DNA from: Natronococcus jeotgali DSM 18795
Lineage (GTDB): Archaea; Halobacteriota; Halobacteria; Halobacteriales; Natrialbaceae
Length of the DNA: 64,000 nt
Direction of reading: 5' to 3'
Assembly: GCF_000337695.1 (NCBI RefSeq)
Contig: NZ_AOIA01000018.1
Location: forward strand, 1 to 64,000
This document shows positions 40,803-50,576 of this stretch, piece after piece (within the stretch, counting starts at the first letter, position 1; every line of letters starts with the position of its first letter). The position numbers were made by a program, and so were the translations under genes. The notes beneath the pieces were generated by a model. That model saw only the letters and a program-made list of their open reading frames with translations. It did not search any database and had not been told where the DNA came from.

Positions 40803-41447
40803 TCAGAGCGGGTCGACCAGGTCCTCGAGCGCGGCAGCCGGGTCGTCGGCCTTCGCGACGCCGCTCGCCAGCAACACGCCCTCGGCGCCGAGCTCGCCCG
40901 CGGCGACGACGTCGTCGCCGGTGCTGATGCCCGCACCGCACAGCACCGAGACGTCCTCGTCGACGCCCGCAGCGGCGTCGACGGCGTCCTCGACGACGTC
41001 GGGATCGGCCTGGCTGACGGGCGTGCCGGTGCCGATGAGTTCCGGCGGCTCGACGGCGACGGCGTCGGGACCCAGCGCCGCCGCGGCCCCGATCTGGGCC
41101 GGGTTGTTCGCGCAGACGACGGTCTCGAGGCCCGCCCGCTCGGCCGCGCGAACCGCGCCGTCGATATCGGCGAGCTTCAGGCGCCGCTCGGAGTGGTTGA
41201 GCAGGGTCCCGTCGGCACCCGCGTCGGCGACCGACTCCGCGAGCGCGTGGCCGGTGTTGCTGCCGTGCTCGATCGGATCGACGTGCTGGGCCCAGGTCTC
41301 GACACCGGTCTCGGCGACGCGCTCGAGGTGAGCGGCCTGGGGAGCGACCGCCAGGCGGGCGTCGGTCCGGTCGTCGACGTCGCTGACGGCCTCCGCGACC
41401 TCGATCGGATCGCACGGGTAGGTCTTGAGGTTGACGAGAACGAACAT
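40803..41447 (-). CDS. tpiA: Triosephosphate isomerase
   Basis: This 214-residue enzyme has the short archaeal form. It interconverts dihydroxyacetone phosphate and glyceraldehyde 3-phosphate. Catalytic residues are visible: Lys in LVNLKTYP, His in LLNHSERRL and Glu in [11 protein letters not shown]. The phosphate loops [12 protein letters not shown] and [10 protein letters not shown] are in place. The reading frame is bounded exactly by the ATG at 41447 and a TGA. It sits between the MBF1-type regulator and the hypothetical protein, all on the same strand. Confidence 0.96.
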   Translation of the reverse strand: MFVLVNLKTYPCDPIEVAEAVSDVDDRTDARLAVAPQAAHLERVAETGVETWAQHVDPIEHGSNTGHALAESVADAGADGTLLNHSERRLKLADIDGAVRAAERAGLETVVCANNPAQIGAAAALGPDAVAVEPPELIGTGTPVSQADPDVVEDAVDAAAGVDEDVSVLCGAGISTGDDVVAAGELGAEGVLLASGVAKADDPAAALEDLVDPL

Positions 41448-41504
41448 ACGAGAGACGCCCGTCCCGGGAAAGAAATAGCTTGCGAGTCGGGGCGTGGCGC
41501 TCGC

Positions 41505-42044
41505 TCAGTCCTTCCGCTTGACGACGTCGCCGAGCGTGTAGCTGCCCGTCGCCGAGCCGCCCGACCACTCCGAGTCCTCGGCGGAGCCGCCCTCGGCGCT
41601 CAGCTCGATCCCGAGGAAGCTCTCGAGTTTCGACTGCACCCGGTCGCTGGGAAGCGTATCGCCCCGTTCGATCTTCCGGATGAGACTCGCCTTCTCGTTT
41701 AACTCGTTGGCCAGCTCGGACTGGCTCAGTCCCTTCTCCTCGCGGGCGTTACGGACGCGGTCGTCGTAGTCGGTCGCCAGCTCGTCCATGTCGTCGAACA
41801 TGTCCTGACGGCGCGAGCCGCCCGAACTCGAACTCGAGCCCGAAGACGTCGAACCGCCCGAACTCGAGTTCGAGCTCGAGGCGCTCGACCCGGTCGAGTA
41901 CTTCGTCGACGAGCTCGAGCTCCCGGTCTGTTTCACCTCGGTCCCGAACTCCGTGCAGTTCGAGCACACGTCTAACTTCGCACCCTCCACCTTGATCGTC
42001 TTCGGAGACGACGTCTCGGTGCCACACATCTCGCATTGGACCAT
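41505..42044 (-). CDS. Multiprotein bridging factor aMBF1-type transcriptional regulator
   Basis: This 179-residue protein has an N-terminal zinc ribbon (CEMCG at 4-8 and CSNC), a Ser/Gly-rich linker of about 40 residues and a C-terminal Cro/C1-type HTH (NAREEKGLSQSELANELNEK, then ASLIRKIERGDTLPSD). This is the standard archaeal aMBF1 layout, although the Ser-rich linker is long. aMBF1 is associated with ribosomes or the basal transcription factors. The gene is 57 bases upstream of tpiA. Confidence 0.92.
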   Translation of the reverse strand: MVQCEMCGTETSSPKTIKVEGAKLDVCSNCTEFGTEVKQTGSSSSSTKYSTGSSASSSNSSSGGSTSSGSSSSSGGSRRQDMFDDMDELATDYDDRVRNAREEKGLSQSELANELNEKASLIRKIERGDTLPSDRVQSKLESFLGIELSAEGGSAEDSEWSGGSATGSYTLGDVVKRKD

Positions 42045-42140
42045 GGGCGAACCTATATCCCGGGACGCCATAAACCATGCGGCGCGGTCCCAGAGCCGCG
42101 AGACCGCGGGGAGCGAGCCCGTTCGAGGGCGTCCGCGCGA

Positions 42141-42752
42141 TCACTCGAGGGCGGCCCAGGCGTAGTAGAACCGCTGGAGCGCGGTGACGTGGCCGACGAC
42201 CGCCAGAAAGACCAGCAGCCACCCGACCAGCGTCAGCCCGCCGTACGTTCCCGAGAGCGGGTACGCGAGGAACCCGACGAGACCGATGATCACCAGCCGG
42301 TCCGCGCGGCCGATGAGCCCGCCGTAGACCCGATCGAGACCGACCGCCTGGGCCTGCGTGCCCAGGTAGGATGTCATCACCACGCCCGTCACCGCCAGGA
42401 ACCCGAGGAGGTAGTGCTCGATTCCGGCGGCCAGCCCGGCGATGATGACGATGTCGGCGTAGCGGTCGAGGACGTGATCGAGCAGGTCCCCACCGGTGGA
42501 GGCGACGTTTTGCTCGCGGGCGAGCGCGCCGTCGATCACGTCGAGCCAGCCGTTCAGGAAGACCAGGACGGCGGCCGCGGCGAACCAGACCGGAGCCCCC
42601 CGCCCCCCGAGCAGGAAGGCGCCCGCCGCCAGCACCGCCACCCCGAACGCCAGCAGGCTGACCCCGTTGGGCGTCATCCCGAGCCGATCGAACCCGCTGA
42701 CGAACGGGTCCAGAAGGTCCGAGACGTACGGGCGAAGCTGATCGAGGGTCAT
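42141..42752 (-). CDS. CDP-alcohol phosphatidyltransferase family membrane protein
   Basis: This 203-residue polytopic protein has the signature D-G-x2-A-R-x8-G-x3-D-x3-D, seen as DVIDGALAREQ followed by STGGDLLDHVLDRYADI. Such enzymes move a phospho-alcohol from CDP-archaeol or CDP-alcohols into polar lipids, for example archaetidylinositol-phosphate or archaetidylglycerol synthases. The exact product cannot be told. It is last in an overlapping operon: its ATG overlaps the stop of the kinase gene (ATGA). Confidence 0.88.
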   Translation of the reverse strand: MTLDQLRPYVSDLLDPFVSGFDRLGMTPNGVSLLAFGVAVLAAGAFLLGGRGAPVWFAAAAVLVFLNGWLDVIDGALAREQNVASTGGDLLDHVLDRYADIVIIAGLAAGIEHYLLGFLAVTGVVMTSYLGTQAQAVGLDRVYGGLIGRADRLVIIGLVGFLAYPLSGTYGGLTLVGWLLVFLAVVGHVTALQRFYYAWAALE

Positions 42753-43294
42753 TCGAGATACCCCACGAAGTCGACCTCGCCCGCGCTTGGCTCCCGATCG
42801 CCGGCGATCACGGCCGCGAGCGCTTCGGCGACCGCATCGGGGTCGCGGTCGGTCGTGTCGATCTCGTAGACCGACTCGAGGCCGTGCTCCTCGGCCGCCT
42901 CGGCGAGCACGACGTCGAGGGCCTCGCTCTCGGCGTTCTCCCGGGCCTTTGCCTCGCTCTCGCCGCGCTCGAGCAGGCGCTGCTCGAGCCGTTCGGGCTC
43001 GCAGCGAAGCACCGCGACGCGGTCGGCGTCGAAGCGGTGGGCGAGGTGGGACTCGATCACCGCGTCCTCGTAGTCGGCGAGTCGCTCCGCGAGCGCGTCG
43101 AGGTCGGCGACCTTGCTCCCGCGGTCGGCGTCGATCTCGGTGTACAGCGCCTCCTCCTCGAGGACCTCGTTGAGGTGGACGACCTCGAGGGCGTCGCCGT
43201 CCTCGCCGGCTCCGTCGGTCTCCGCCGCCGCCTCGAGTCGCTCCGTCGCCGTCGTCTTCCCCGTTCCGGGGGTGCCCGTCACCGCGACCCTCAC
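42749..43294 (-). CDS. Adenylate-kinase-family (Fap7/hCINAP-like) P-loop protein
   Basis: This 181-residue protein is read from a GTG that overlaps the hisC stop (GTGA). It has Walker A GTPGTGKTT, a short NMP-binding region (HLNEVLEEEALYTEID), a DAVIESHLAHRF segment and a C-terminal EIDTTDRDPDAVAEAL. This matches the archaeal Fap7-like adenylate kinases linked to 18S/16S rRNA maturation in eukaryotes and archaea. It sits between hisC and the lipid synthase gene with 4-base overlaps on both sides. Confidence 0.9.
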   Translation of the reverse strand: MRVAVTGTPGTGKTTATERLEAAAETDGAGEDGDALEVVHLNEVLEEEALYTEIDADRGSKVADLDALAERLADYEDAVIESHLAHRFDADRVAVLRCEPERLEQRLLERGESEAKARENAESEALDVVLAEAAEEHGLESVYEIDTTDRDPDAVAEALAAVIAGDREPSAGEVDFVGYLE

Positions 43295-44415
43295 GCGTCG
43301 GTCACCTCCTCGGGCTCGGTCGAGCGCTCCGCGAGGACGGCGTTTACCGCCTCGACGGCGCGTTCGGTCTCCGCGTCGGTGCCGCAGGTGATCCGGATAC
43401 AGCCCGGCAGGCCGAAACTCGAGCAGTCCCGAACGATGACGCCTCGCTCTCGGAGGGCCTCGGCGACGGCCGTCGCGTCCCCGACCGCCGCGAGCACGAA
43501 GTTGCCCTCGCTGGGCCAGACCCGCGCGTCGAGGTGCTCGCGCATGTATTCGCGAGAGTCGCGGGCCGTCCCGACGGTTCGCTCGACGTGCTCGTCGTCG
43601 TCGATGGCCGCGAGTCCGGCCCGGCAGGCGATCTCGCTGGCGGCGAAGGGAGTGTTCACGCGGGCGTAGGCGTCGGCCCACTCGCCGGGGACGATCGCAT
43701 ACCCCAGGCGGACGCCCGCGAGGCCGTAGGCCTTCGAGAACGTCCGCAGGACGGCGATATCGTCGCGCGCCTCGAAGCCGTCCCGACCCTCGAGCAGGGA
43801 AACGGCGCTGTCGACGTCGGCGAACTCGCCGTAGGCCTCGTCGACGACGACCAGCGTCTCCGCGTCGGTTTCCGCGGCGATCCGTTCGACGTCCGCGAGT
43901 TCGATCGTCGACCCCGAGGGGTTGTGCGGGCTCGTGAGGTAGACGATCCGCTCGCCGTCGTAGGCCGACAGCACCGTCTCGGGCGTCTGGGCGAAGTCCG
44001 CGTCGCGCTCGAGGTCGTACTCCCGAACCCCACCGTGGTGAAAGCGGGCGCTCATCCCGTAGTAGGCAAAGCCCGGCGAGGGGACGAGGACGTCGTCGCC
44101 GGGCTCGAGCGTCGCCCGGGAGAGGTAGTCGATCGCGCCGTCGCCGCCGTTGGCGAGCCACACCTGCGAGGGATCGACCGCCCAGCGGTCGGCGACGGCG
44201 TCGGTGAGGTCGGTGTGTGCGGACTTCGGGTAGGAGCTGACGCTCCCCGCGGCCTCCCGGACGGCGTCGGCGGCCGCGGGGGAGGGGCCGTGGGGGTTCT
44301 CGTTCGAGGCGAGCTTGACGAACTCCGAGGGGTCGCGCCCGAGTTCGCGGGCGACCTCCTCGATGCCTCGACCCGCCTCGTAGGCGACGTGGTCGGACAG
44401 GTCGCGCGGTTGCAT
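43291..44415 (-). CDS. hisC: Histidinol-phosphate aminotransferase
   Basis: This 374-residue class-I/II PLP enzyme of histidine synthesis begins MQPRDLSDHVAYEAGRG. It has LASNENPHGPSPAA (the family's N-E-N-P motif), SPGFAYYGM, the Asp/Tyr pair VVDEAYGEF, and the PLP lysine in LRTFSKAYGLAGVRLGY. Length is typical. The start is placed at MQPRDL, since a longer reading would add a basic sequence. It is the first gene of the three-gene overlapping operon. Confidence 0.94.
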   Translation of the reverse strand: MQPRDLSDHVAYEAGRGIEEVARELGRDPSEFVKLASNENPHGPSPAAADAVREAAGSVSSYPKSAHTDLTDAVADRWAVDPSQVWLANGGDGAIDYLSRATLEPGDDVLVPSPGFAYYGMSARFHHGGVREYDLERDADFAQTPETVLSAYDGERIVYLTSPHNPSGSTIELADVERIAAETDAETLVVVDEAYGEFADVDSAVSLLEGRDGFEARDDIAVLRTFSKAYGLAGVRLGYAIVPGEWADAYARVNTPFAASEIACRAGLAAIDDDEHVERTVGTARDSREYMREHLDARVWPSEGNFVLAAVGDATAVAEALRERGVIVRDCSSFGLPGCIRITCGTDAETERAVEAVNAVLAERSTEPEEVTDA

Positions 44416-44576
44416 ACGCGAACCCTGTTTCCGGCGGCTCTTAAGGGTGCTTACCTCCGCTCGCCGCGACGCCCTCGGTCGGCCGTTCCCCGAGTCGCGG
44501 GAGCCGGAACCGTGCTCGACACACACTCACACATTCCTGAACGAAGAGTTATTCGGTCGGAAGCCCTGACTCGAGT

Positions 44577-45728
44577 ATGAACGCGCTGGTAGCGACAGTC
44601 CTCCAACTCGAGGACCCGGGGATCGATCCGCTGCTGTACATCGGGGCGCTGGTGTTGGTCGTCGCGATCGTCACGGTCTGGCAGATGGTCGAGATCGTCG
44701 ACGCCTACAACCGGGGCGCGCTGACGGTCTTCGGGGAGTACCGCAAGCTGCTCCAGCCGGGGTTGAACGTCGTCCCGCCGTACGTCTCGCGGGTCTACAC
44801 GTTCGATATGCGAACACAGACGATCGACGTGCCGACCCAGGAGGCGATCACGCGGGACAACTCCCCCGTTACGGCCGACGCGGTCGTCTACATCCGCGTG
44901 ATGGACGCCAAGCGGGCCTTCCTCGAGGTCGACGACTACAAGACGGCGGTCTCGAACCTCGCCCAGACGACCCTGCGGGCGGTGCTCGGCGACATGGAAC
45001 TGGACGACACCCTCAGCCGCCGCGAGATGATCAACGAGCGAATCCGCAAGGAGCTGGACGAACCCACCGACGAGTGGGGCATCCGCGTCGAGAGCGTCGA
45101 GGTCCGCGAGGTCACCCCCTCGCGGGACGTCAAGGGCGCGATGGAACAGCAGACCTCCGCCGAACGCAAACGGCGCGCGATGATCCTCGAGGCCCAGGGT
45201 GAACGCCGCAGCGCCGTCGAGAAGGCCGAGGGTCAAAAGCAGTCGAACATCATCCGCGCCCAGGGTGAAAAGCAAAGCCAGATCCTCGAGGCCCAGGGTG
45301 ACGCGATCTCGACGGTTCTGCGCGCCCGTTCGGCCGAATCGATGGGCGAGCGCGCCGTGATCGACAAGGGGATGGACGCCCTCGAGAACATCGGGCAGAG
45401 CGAGTCGACCACGTTCGTCCTCCCCCAGGAGCTCACCTCGATGGTCGGCCGTTACGGCAAGCACCTCTCGGGCAGCGACGTCGCCGAGGGCGACGGCCAA
45501 CTCGAGAGCCTCGAGTTCGACGAGGAAACCCGCGAACTGATCGGCCTCGACGACATCGCCGAGATCATCGGCGAGATCGACGCGGAAGCCGACGTGGACG
45601 TCGAGGCGATGGAACGGGAGGCCCAGGCGATCAAGGAGGGCGAGGACGTGGGACCGACGGCCGACGGCGCCGGGGAGGCCGACCCCGAACTCGACGTCGC
45701 CCCCGACGAGGGCTCGAGCGGAGACTGA
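44577..45728 (+). CDS. SPFH/Band-7 (stomatin/prohibitin-like) membrane protein
   Basis: This 383-residue protein has an N-terminal membrane helix (PLLYIGALVLVVAIVTVWQM), then the SPFH domain (about 45-215) with QTIDVPTQEAITRDNSPVTA and the R-I-R-K-E-L-D-E-P segment. A helical Glu/Ala/Gln repeat region follows (EGQKQSNIIRAQGEKQSQIL) and an acidic tail. Such proteins form oligomeric membrane microdomain scaffolds. A TTATT element about 24 bases upstream fits a leaderless start. It is divergent from hisC, and no NfeD partner gene is adjacent. Confidence 0.92.
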   Translation: MNALVATVLQLEDPGIDPLLYIGALVLVVAIVTVWQMVEIVDAYNRGALTVFGEYRKLLQPGLNVVPPYVSRVYTFDMRTQTIDVPTQEAITRDNSPVTADAVVYIRVMDAKRAFLEVDDYKTAVSNLAQTTLRAVLGDMELDDTLSRREMINERIRKELDEPTDEWGIRVESVEVREVTPSRDVKGAMEQQTSAERKRRAMILEAQGERRSAVEKAEGQKQSNIIRAQGEKQSQILEAQGDAISTVLRARSAESMGERAVIDKGMDALENIGQSESTTFVLPQELTSMVGRYGKHLSGSDVAEGDGQLESLEFDEETRELIGLDDIAEIIGEIDAEADVDVEAMEREAQAIKEGEDVGPTADGAGEADPELDVAPDEGSSGD

Positions 45729-45785
45729 CCGCGACCCGGCTCCGAAGCCGAACCGCTTTTCTTGTGCAGTTGCGGACGCTACGGC

Positions 45786-47120
45786 ATGCACGACGATCCA
45801 GGGAACGATCGACCGGGGCGGTCGATCTCGCGGTGGACGCGATCGCAGGCGGCCGCGATCCGGCGCGGCGAGAGGGCGGTGGCGCCGGTCGTCTACCCGC
45901 CCGCGGAAGACGTCGATCCGGACCTCCACGTCTGGGACACGTGGTTCCTCCGTGATCGGGACGGCTCGGTCGCCGAGATCGACGGCTACCGCGTTATTCT
46001 CTCGCTGACGGCCCCCGCCGAGTTGCTGCCGGGCAAACGCCACGACGTGGCGACGATCCGGTACTTCTATTCGCGGGACGGCCGCGAGTGGACCTGCGGC
46101 GGCAGGGTCTTCGAGGAGGGCGCCGCGTTCGGCTCGCGCCAGTGGGCCGGCTCGGCGCTCTACGACCGCAGCGGGGCCGCGGCAGAGGACGGCGAGGACG
46201 GTCGACTCTACCTCTACTACACCGCCTCGGGCGCCCGCGGCGAGACGGAGTTGACCTACACTCAGCGGATCGCGGTCGGCGCCGGCGGCGCCGTCGAGAC
46301 CGACGGCGACGGCCTCGAGATCTCGGGGCCGTTCGACCACGAGGTGTTGCTCGAGCCCGACGGCGCCGAGTACGAGCGCGAGGAGCAGTCCCGGGGGATG
46401 ATCTACACCTTCCGCGACCCCTGGTTCTTCGAGGATCCGGCGACGGGCGAGACCTGCCTGCTGTTCGAGGCCAACACGCCGATCCCCGACCCCGAACGCG
46501 AGGAGCGCTTCGAGGGCGACCCCGAACACCTCGAGTTCAACGGCAGCGTCGGACTGGCCGTCTCGCCGTCGGGCGATCCGACCGACTGGGAGCTCGAGTC
46601 GCCGATCCTCGAGGGCGTCGGCACCAACCAGGAGCTCGAACGGCCCCACGTCGTCGTCCGGGACGGCCGGTACTACCTCTTCCTCTCGAGTCACGAGCAC
46701 ACCTTCGCCGAGGGGCTCGAGGGGTACGACGCGCTCTACGGCTTCGTCGCGGACTCGCTGCGCGGCGAGTACGTCCCCCTGAACGAATCGGGACTCGTGC
46801 TGACCAACCCCGAGAGCGCGCCGTTCCAGACCTACTCCTGGCTGGCCTACCCCCACGACGAGGAGGTGCTGGTCACCAGCTTCTTCAACTACTACGACCT
46901 GCGCGGGCTCTCGCTCGACGACGTGGCGGGACTCCCCGACGAGGAACAGCAGCGCCGGTTCGGTGGCACCCTCGCGCCGACGGTCCGGCTGGGCGTCGAC
47001 GGCACCGAGACGCGGGTGCTGGGCGCGCTCGATCACGGCCACCTGCCGCTGCCTCGCGAAGCGCTCCCGCCGCTGCTGTCGTCGTATCGGGTCGACGCCG
47101 ACGCGGGCGGGTATCAGTAG
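45786..47120 (+). CDS. GH68 levansucrase/inulosucrase-like fructosyltransferase
   Basis: This 444-residue five-bladed propeller enzyme has the GH68 catalytic triad: nucleophile Asp51 (LHVWDTWFLRD), transition-state stabiliser Asp211 (TFRDPWFFED) and acid/base Glu285 (NQELERPHVV). GH68 enzymes split sucrose and polymerise fructose. There is no signal peptide: the catalytic domain begins almost at the start (RSISRWTRSQAAAI). It forms a fructan cluster with the regulator and GH32 hydrolase downstream. Linkage type (levan or inulin) is not predictable here. A TTTTCTT element is about 25 bases upstream. Confidence 0.9.
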   Translation: MHDDPGNDRPGRSISRWTRSQAAAIRRGERAVAPVVYPPAEDVDPDLHVWDTWFLRDRDGSVAEIDGYRVILSLTAPAELLPGKRHDVATIRYFYSRDGREWTCGGRVFEEGAAFGSRQWAGSALYDRSGAAAEDGEDGRLYLYYTASGARGETELTYTQRIAVGAGGAVETDGDGLEISGPFDHEVLLEPDGAEYEREEQSRGMIYTFRDPWFFEDPATGETCLLFEANTPIPDPEREERFEGDPEHLEFNGSVGLAVSPSGDPTDWELESPILEGVGTNQELERPHVVVRDGRYYLFLSSHEHTFAEGLEGYDALYGFVADSLRGEYVPLNESGLVLTNPESAPFQTYSWLAYPHDEEVLVTSFFNYYDLRGLSLDDVAGLPDEEQQRRFGGTLAPTVRLGVDGTETRVLGALDHGHLPLPREALPPLLSSYRVDADAGGYQ

Positions 47121-47219
47121 TCGGCCGTGGCGGTTTCGGGGATCCGAGAGGGATGTGAAACGGCCGTTGCATACTGGTGAAGATAGTATCGATTCCTCTC
47201 CCACAGTAGAGACGGGTGG

Positions 47220-48041
47220 TTAGGTTTCGAACGGTAGACCTTCGAGGAACTCGTCACTCTGGTAATCGAGATGATCCAATCGAGGACCAAGCAGTTCACG
47301 GATAAGGACTACCAGCGGATTGGTCTTTCCCTCGCCGACCATCGCGATCTCCGTTCTCGTTCCATCTGCATCTTCGTTCCAGAGGCCGACCGCGACTTTC
47401 TCCCGATCAGCGACAATCAGACGGCTTACCTTGGGGTAGCTCGCCTGTTGGTACATCCAATCCATCTGTGGGTCCCAGATCGTCGCTTCTGGCAGATACT
47501 CTCGAAAGAACTCCCGTGCATCTTCGTTTTTCGTCCCGGCGTGAAACTCGACACCCCGCTCAATAGCCCTCTCCGCATACGGGAGACACTCCTTATCGAG
47601 CAGTTCGTCGGAGGCGTAAATCAGAAACAGTTCGTCTTCGGCTCTCTCGGCCAACCCTCGGCAGTAGTCGTACACATCTTCGCGACCTTCGAGGCGTCCA
47701 ACGGTACTTTCGTCTGTCCTGTGTCCCGTCCGAAACCGTGAGATCAGTTCGTTGAGGACGTCTGTGTCCATCCACTCGGCGGTACTTGTCGTACCGTTCC
47801 TCTCAGTGACGATGTTTTCACCGCGGTCGTACGTGATCAGCCCTGCCTCCACAAGCCGGGGAAGATAGTTGTGATGGAGTGAGATGGTCATCTGCTCGAG
47901 CTCTTTTCCGTTCTCCGAGATGAGGCGGGTAGCAACCTCCGTCACAGAGAGCCCGTGAGAGGCCTCGTTGAGAACGGTCAAAATCGCTCGGTTCGTGCTA
48001 TCTGTAAGGAGGCGAATCAACTCTTCGTCCTGCGAGTCCAT
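47220..48041 (-). CDS. HTH transcriptional regulator with TrmB-like C-terminal domain
   Basis: This 273-residue protein has an N-terminal winged helix (LIRLLTDSTNRAILTVLNEA, SVTEVATRLI, LVEAGLITYDRG), the layout of DUF7344-type haloarchaeal regulators. The C-terminal domain (from about residue 100) has DELFLIYASDELLDKE, the histidine-containing EFHAGTKNEDA and SRLIVADREKVAVGLWNEDA, which resembles TrmB/PLD-like effector domains. It lies between the GH68 and GH32 genes, so it is a candidate sensor of sucrose or fructose units. The promoter is at 48065-48073. Confidence 0.8.
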   Translation of the reverse strand: MDSQDEELIRLLTDSTNRAILTVLNEASHGLSVTEVATRLISENGKELEQMTISLHHNYLPRLVEAGLITYDRGENIVTERNGTTSTAEWMDTDVLNELISRFRTGHRTDESTVGRLEGREDVYDYCRGLAERAEDELFLIYASDELLDKECLPYAERAIERGVEFHAGTKNEDAREFFREYLPEATIWDPQMDWMYQQASYPKVSRLIVADREKVAVGLWNEDADGTRTEIAMVGEGKTNPLVVLIRELLGPRLDHLDYQSDEFLEGLPFET

Positions 48042-48064
48042 TACCAGTGAATACTCCTAGGTGG

Positions 48065-48073
48065 CAATAAATA
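48065..48073 (-). promoter_or_regulatory. TATA box of the fructan-cluster regulator
   Basis: Minus-strand TATTTATTG, 24-32 bases before the ATG at 48041. The region between here and the GH32 stop is AT-rich to about 48150. Confidence 0.6.
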
Positions 48074-48249
48074 GGAGGCCTCATTCCAAACGTACGATTA
48101 TTGAATTGTAGTCTATCAATGTTCGGTAGTAGTTATCTTATCTCCCCTCAATGCTCAATAAGTCCGTCGAGGTACCGGATCGACCGACCCACACTCGAGA
48201 CGGCGACTCCGGATTCGGACTGCCACCGACCCACGCTCGAGCCCTGTGT

Positions 48250-50421
48250 TCAGTTTCGTTCCGGACTCGAGTCGCCCACCGCCGGCCAGGCCGACCCCAT
48301 CGTCCAGCACTCGAGGTCCTCGAAGACGGCTCGCCCGTCGGCGGCGTACAGCGAGACGCCGTCGCTGTCGGATCGGGTCGGGAAGATCCGGGTCGACAGG
48401 CAGTGGCGCTCGTTCGCGAAGACCTCGAGGACGGAGCCGTCGACGAACAGGCGCAGGGACAGGCTCTCGTCGACCGGGGTGACGGGCATCGAGATCGGGT
48501 CGCTCGAGGCGCGGTGATCGGTCGTCGACGCCGCGCGGTCGACGACGAGGTCGCTCTCGCGGGTGTACCGCAGCAGCGTCTCCTCCTCGCCGTCGGGCGA
48601 GCGCCGAACCGCCAGGCCACACTCCGCGGCGTCCTCGAGGCGGATCTCGGCCCGGAGCTCGAACGAGCGCCCGGCGAACGCCAGCTCCCGCCGTTCGTCC
48701 GCGAGGGTCGGCGAGTCCGCGTACGCCCGGTCCTCGCGAAGCGCCGTCAGCTCGGCGGCGGGTCGCTGTCGGAGCCGCCCCTCGTCGTCGAGGTCGATCC
48801 GTCTCGGGAGCGACAGGGTGCCGGCCCAGCCGGCGTCCCACTGGGCCGCCGGACTGCGGTCGGGTTTGATCCAGCCCCAGGTGAGCCACCGGTCGTCGCC
48901 GTCGTCACGCAGCGACTGCGGGGCGTAGAACGCGCCGTGGTCGAGGAGCCCGTCTCGCTCGACGTCGAACGATCGGTCGGCGTACTCGCCGAGGTAGTAC
49001 CGCACCTCCTCGTAGTTCGAGACGTGCAGCAGCTGCTTCTCGCCGAGGTCGAGCAGCTCCGGACACTCCCACATGGCGCCGTCGCGATCGGGCTCGCCGG
49101 TCAGGATCGGCCCCCGGTAGGTCCAGTCGACCATCTCGTCGCCCTCGCTGGTGTACAACAGCGCCGTCCCGCCCCCGTCCTCGATCCCGGAGCCGATGAG
49201 GTGGTGCCAGATGCCGTCCTCGCGCCAGACGTTGTGATCGCGGAACTCGGCCCGCCAGTGCTCGGTCGAGCGCAGCGGCGGGTCGACGGGGACCGACCTG
49301 ATGACCGGGTTTTCGGGGTGTTTCTCCCAGTCGACGAGGTCGTCGTCGGTTGCGGTCGCCAGACACGGCAACTGGACGTCGCCGTGTCCGCCCGTGTACA
49401 CGATCTTCGCGGTGCCGTCGACGTCGACCGCACAGCCCGACCAGCAGCCGTCCCGGTCGGGGCCGTCGGGCGAGGGCGTCAGCGCGATCGGGCGGTCCTC
49501 CCAGGTCACCAGGTCGTCGCTGACCGCGTGGCCCCAGTGGATCGTCCCGTGGTGTGGTCCCGCGGGGTTGTACTGGTAGAAGACGTGGTAGGTCCCGTTC
49601 CACTCGAGGAGCCCGTTCGGGTCGTTGAGCCAGTTCTCGGGCGGCGAGACGTGGTACCGGGGCCGGTGGTGGTCGTCCGCGAGTCGCTCGCGGGCGGCCG
49701 ACAGCGCGGCCGCGCTCTTGGGTTCGTGCTCGAGCAGGCGCTCGTCGTCCGCGGCCAGAACCCCGAGCAGGTTCTCGAGGAGTCGCTCCCGATTGCGTGT
49801 GGCCGCCTCGGGTGCGGGACCGTCGAACTGGATTCCGGTTCCGAGCCCGGCGACGTCGCCGTCGCCGACCCGCCAGCCGAACAGGGCGGGCTCGGCGGGC
49901 GCCTCGCGGTCGGCGCGGAGCGTGCTCGCGAGGACGGCGCCCCGTTCGGGCAGGACGCGCTCGTAGCGTGCGCAGGGCTGCTCGCCCTCGGGCGCCCGGG
50001 TTGCGACCCGCAGCTCATCGAACCCGTCGAAGACCGGGCGGTCGGCGAACGCCGACCTGCAGAGCAGTCCGGCGGGGGGCTCCGCCTCGAGGCCCGCGAC
50101 GTCGGGCTCGACGGGGTCGATCCCGAGGGCCGGAACGGCCTCGAGCGCCCGCAGCGAGAGCAACAGGCCGCCGCCGTCCGCGAGGTGTGCCTCGAGCGGG
50201 GCGCGGACGTCCTCGATCGCCCCGACCCCGACCGCCTCGAGCGGCTCCGCGCGGTGCCACCAGAGGGCGTCGTACCCCGAGAGCCGGGCGTCGTCGACGG
50301 CGGCGAGCGCGATCGTCTCGACGTCGATTCCGGCCGCCTCGCACCGCTCGAGTGCGACGCGCTGCTCCGGGGAGGGCTCGCCGGCGACCAGGAACCCCAC
50401 GGTCTCCGCTGATTCGCTCAT
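48250..50421 (-). CDS. GH32 fructan/sucrose hydrolase with N-terminal extension
   Basis: This 723-residue protein has an N-terminal about 230 residues forming an alpha/beta domain like a class-I amidotransferase or ThuA fold ([42 protein letters not shown]). Residues about 250-570 are the GH32 propeller with nucleophile Asp267 (WLNDPNG) and acid/base Glu452 ([11 protein letters not shown]). The usual RDP motif reads RDH (394-396, EFRDHNVW). Residues about 575-720 form the beta-sandwich. It likely cuts levan, inulin or sucrose. There is no signal peptide. A TATTAC element about 25 bases upstream could be the promoter. Confidence 0.9.
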   Translation of the reverse strand: MSESAETVGFLVAGEPSPEQRVALERCEAAGIDVETIALAAVDDARLSGYDALWWHRAEPLEAVGVGAIEDVRAPLEAHLADGGGLLLSLRALEAVPALGIDPVEPDVAGLEAEPPAGLLCRSAFADRPVFDGFDELRVATRAPEGEQPCARYERVLPERGAVLASTLRADREAPAEPALFGWRVGDGDVAGLGTGIQFDGPAPEAATRNRERLLENLLGVLAADDERLLEHEPKSAAALSAARERLADDHHRPRYHVSPPENWLNDPNGLLEWNGTYHVFYQYNPAGPHHGTIHWGHAVSDDLVTWEDRPIALTPSPDGPDRDGCWSGCAVDVDGTAKIVYTGGHGDVQLPCLATATDDDLVDWEKHPENPVIRSVPVDPPLRSTEHWRAEFRDHNVWREDGIWHHLIGSGIEDGGGTALLYTSEGDEMVDWTYRGPILTGEPDRDGAMWECPELLDLGEKQLLHVSNYEEVRYYLGEYADRSFDVERDGLLDHGAFYAPQSLRDDGDDRWLTWGWIKPDRSPAAQWDAGWAGTLSLPRRIDLDDEGRLRQRPAAELTALREDRAYADSPTLADERRELAFAGRSFELRAEIRLEDAAECGLAVRRSPDGEEETLLRYTRESDLVVDRAASTTDHRASSDPISMPVTPVDESLSLRLFVDGSVLEVFANERHCLSTRIFPTRSDSDGVSLYAADGRAVFEDLECWTMGSAWPAVGDSSPERN

Positions 50422-50576
50422 CCCCCGAAACGCGTCGTCGGATCGTAATAGGACTGCCGACGTGGACCCGATCGGCGTCGGTCGACGAGGGCGGCCGCGT
50501 CGACGACCCGCGGCTCGAGTTCCGGTCGGGCAGCAAGGGTGGAGTATTTCTTTGCGGCTCGCCTAGGACGGCTACG

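Noticed and set aside
44451..47204. 917-residue minus-strand frame covering the SPFH and GH68 genes
   Set aside because: Antisense shadow of two genes with full motifs.
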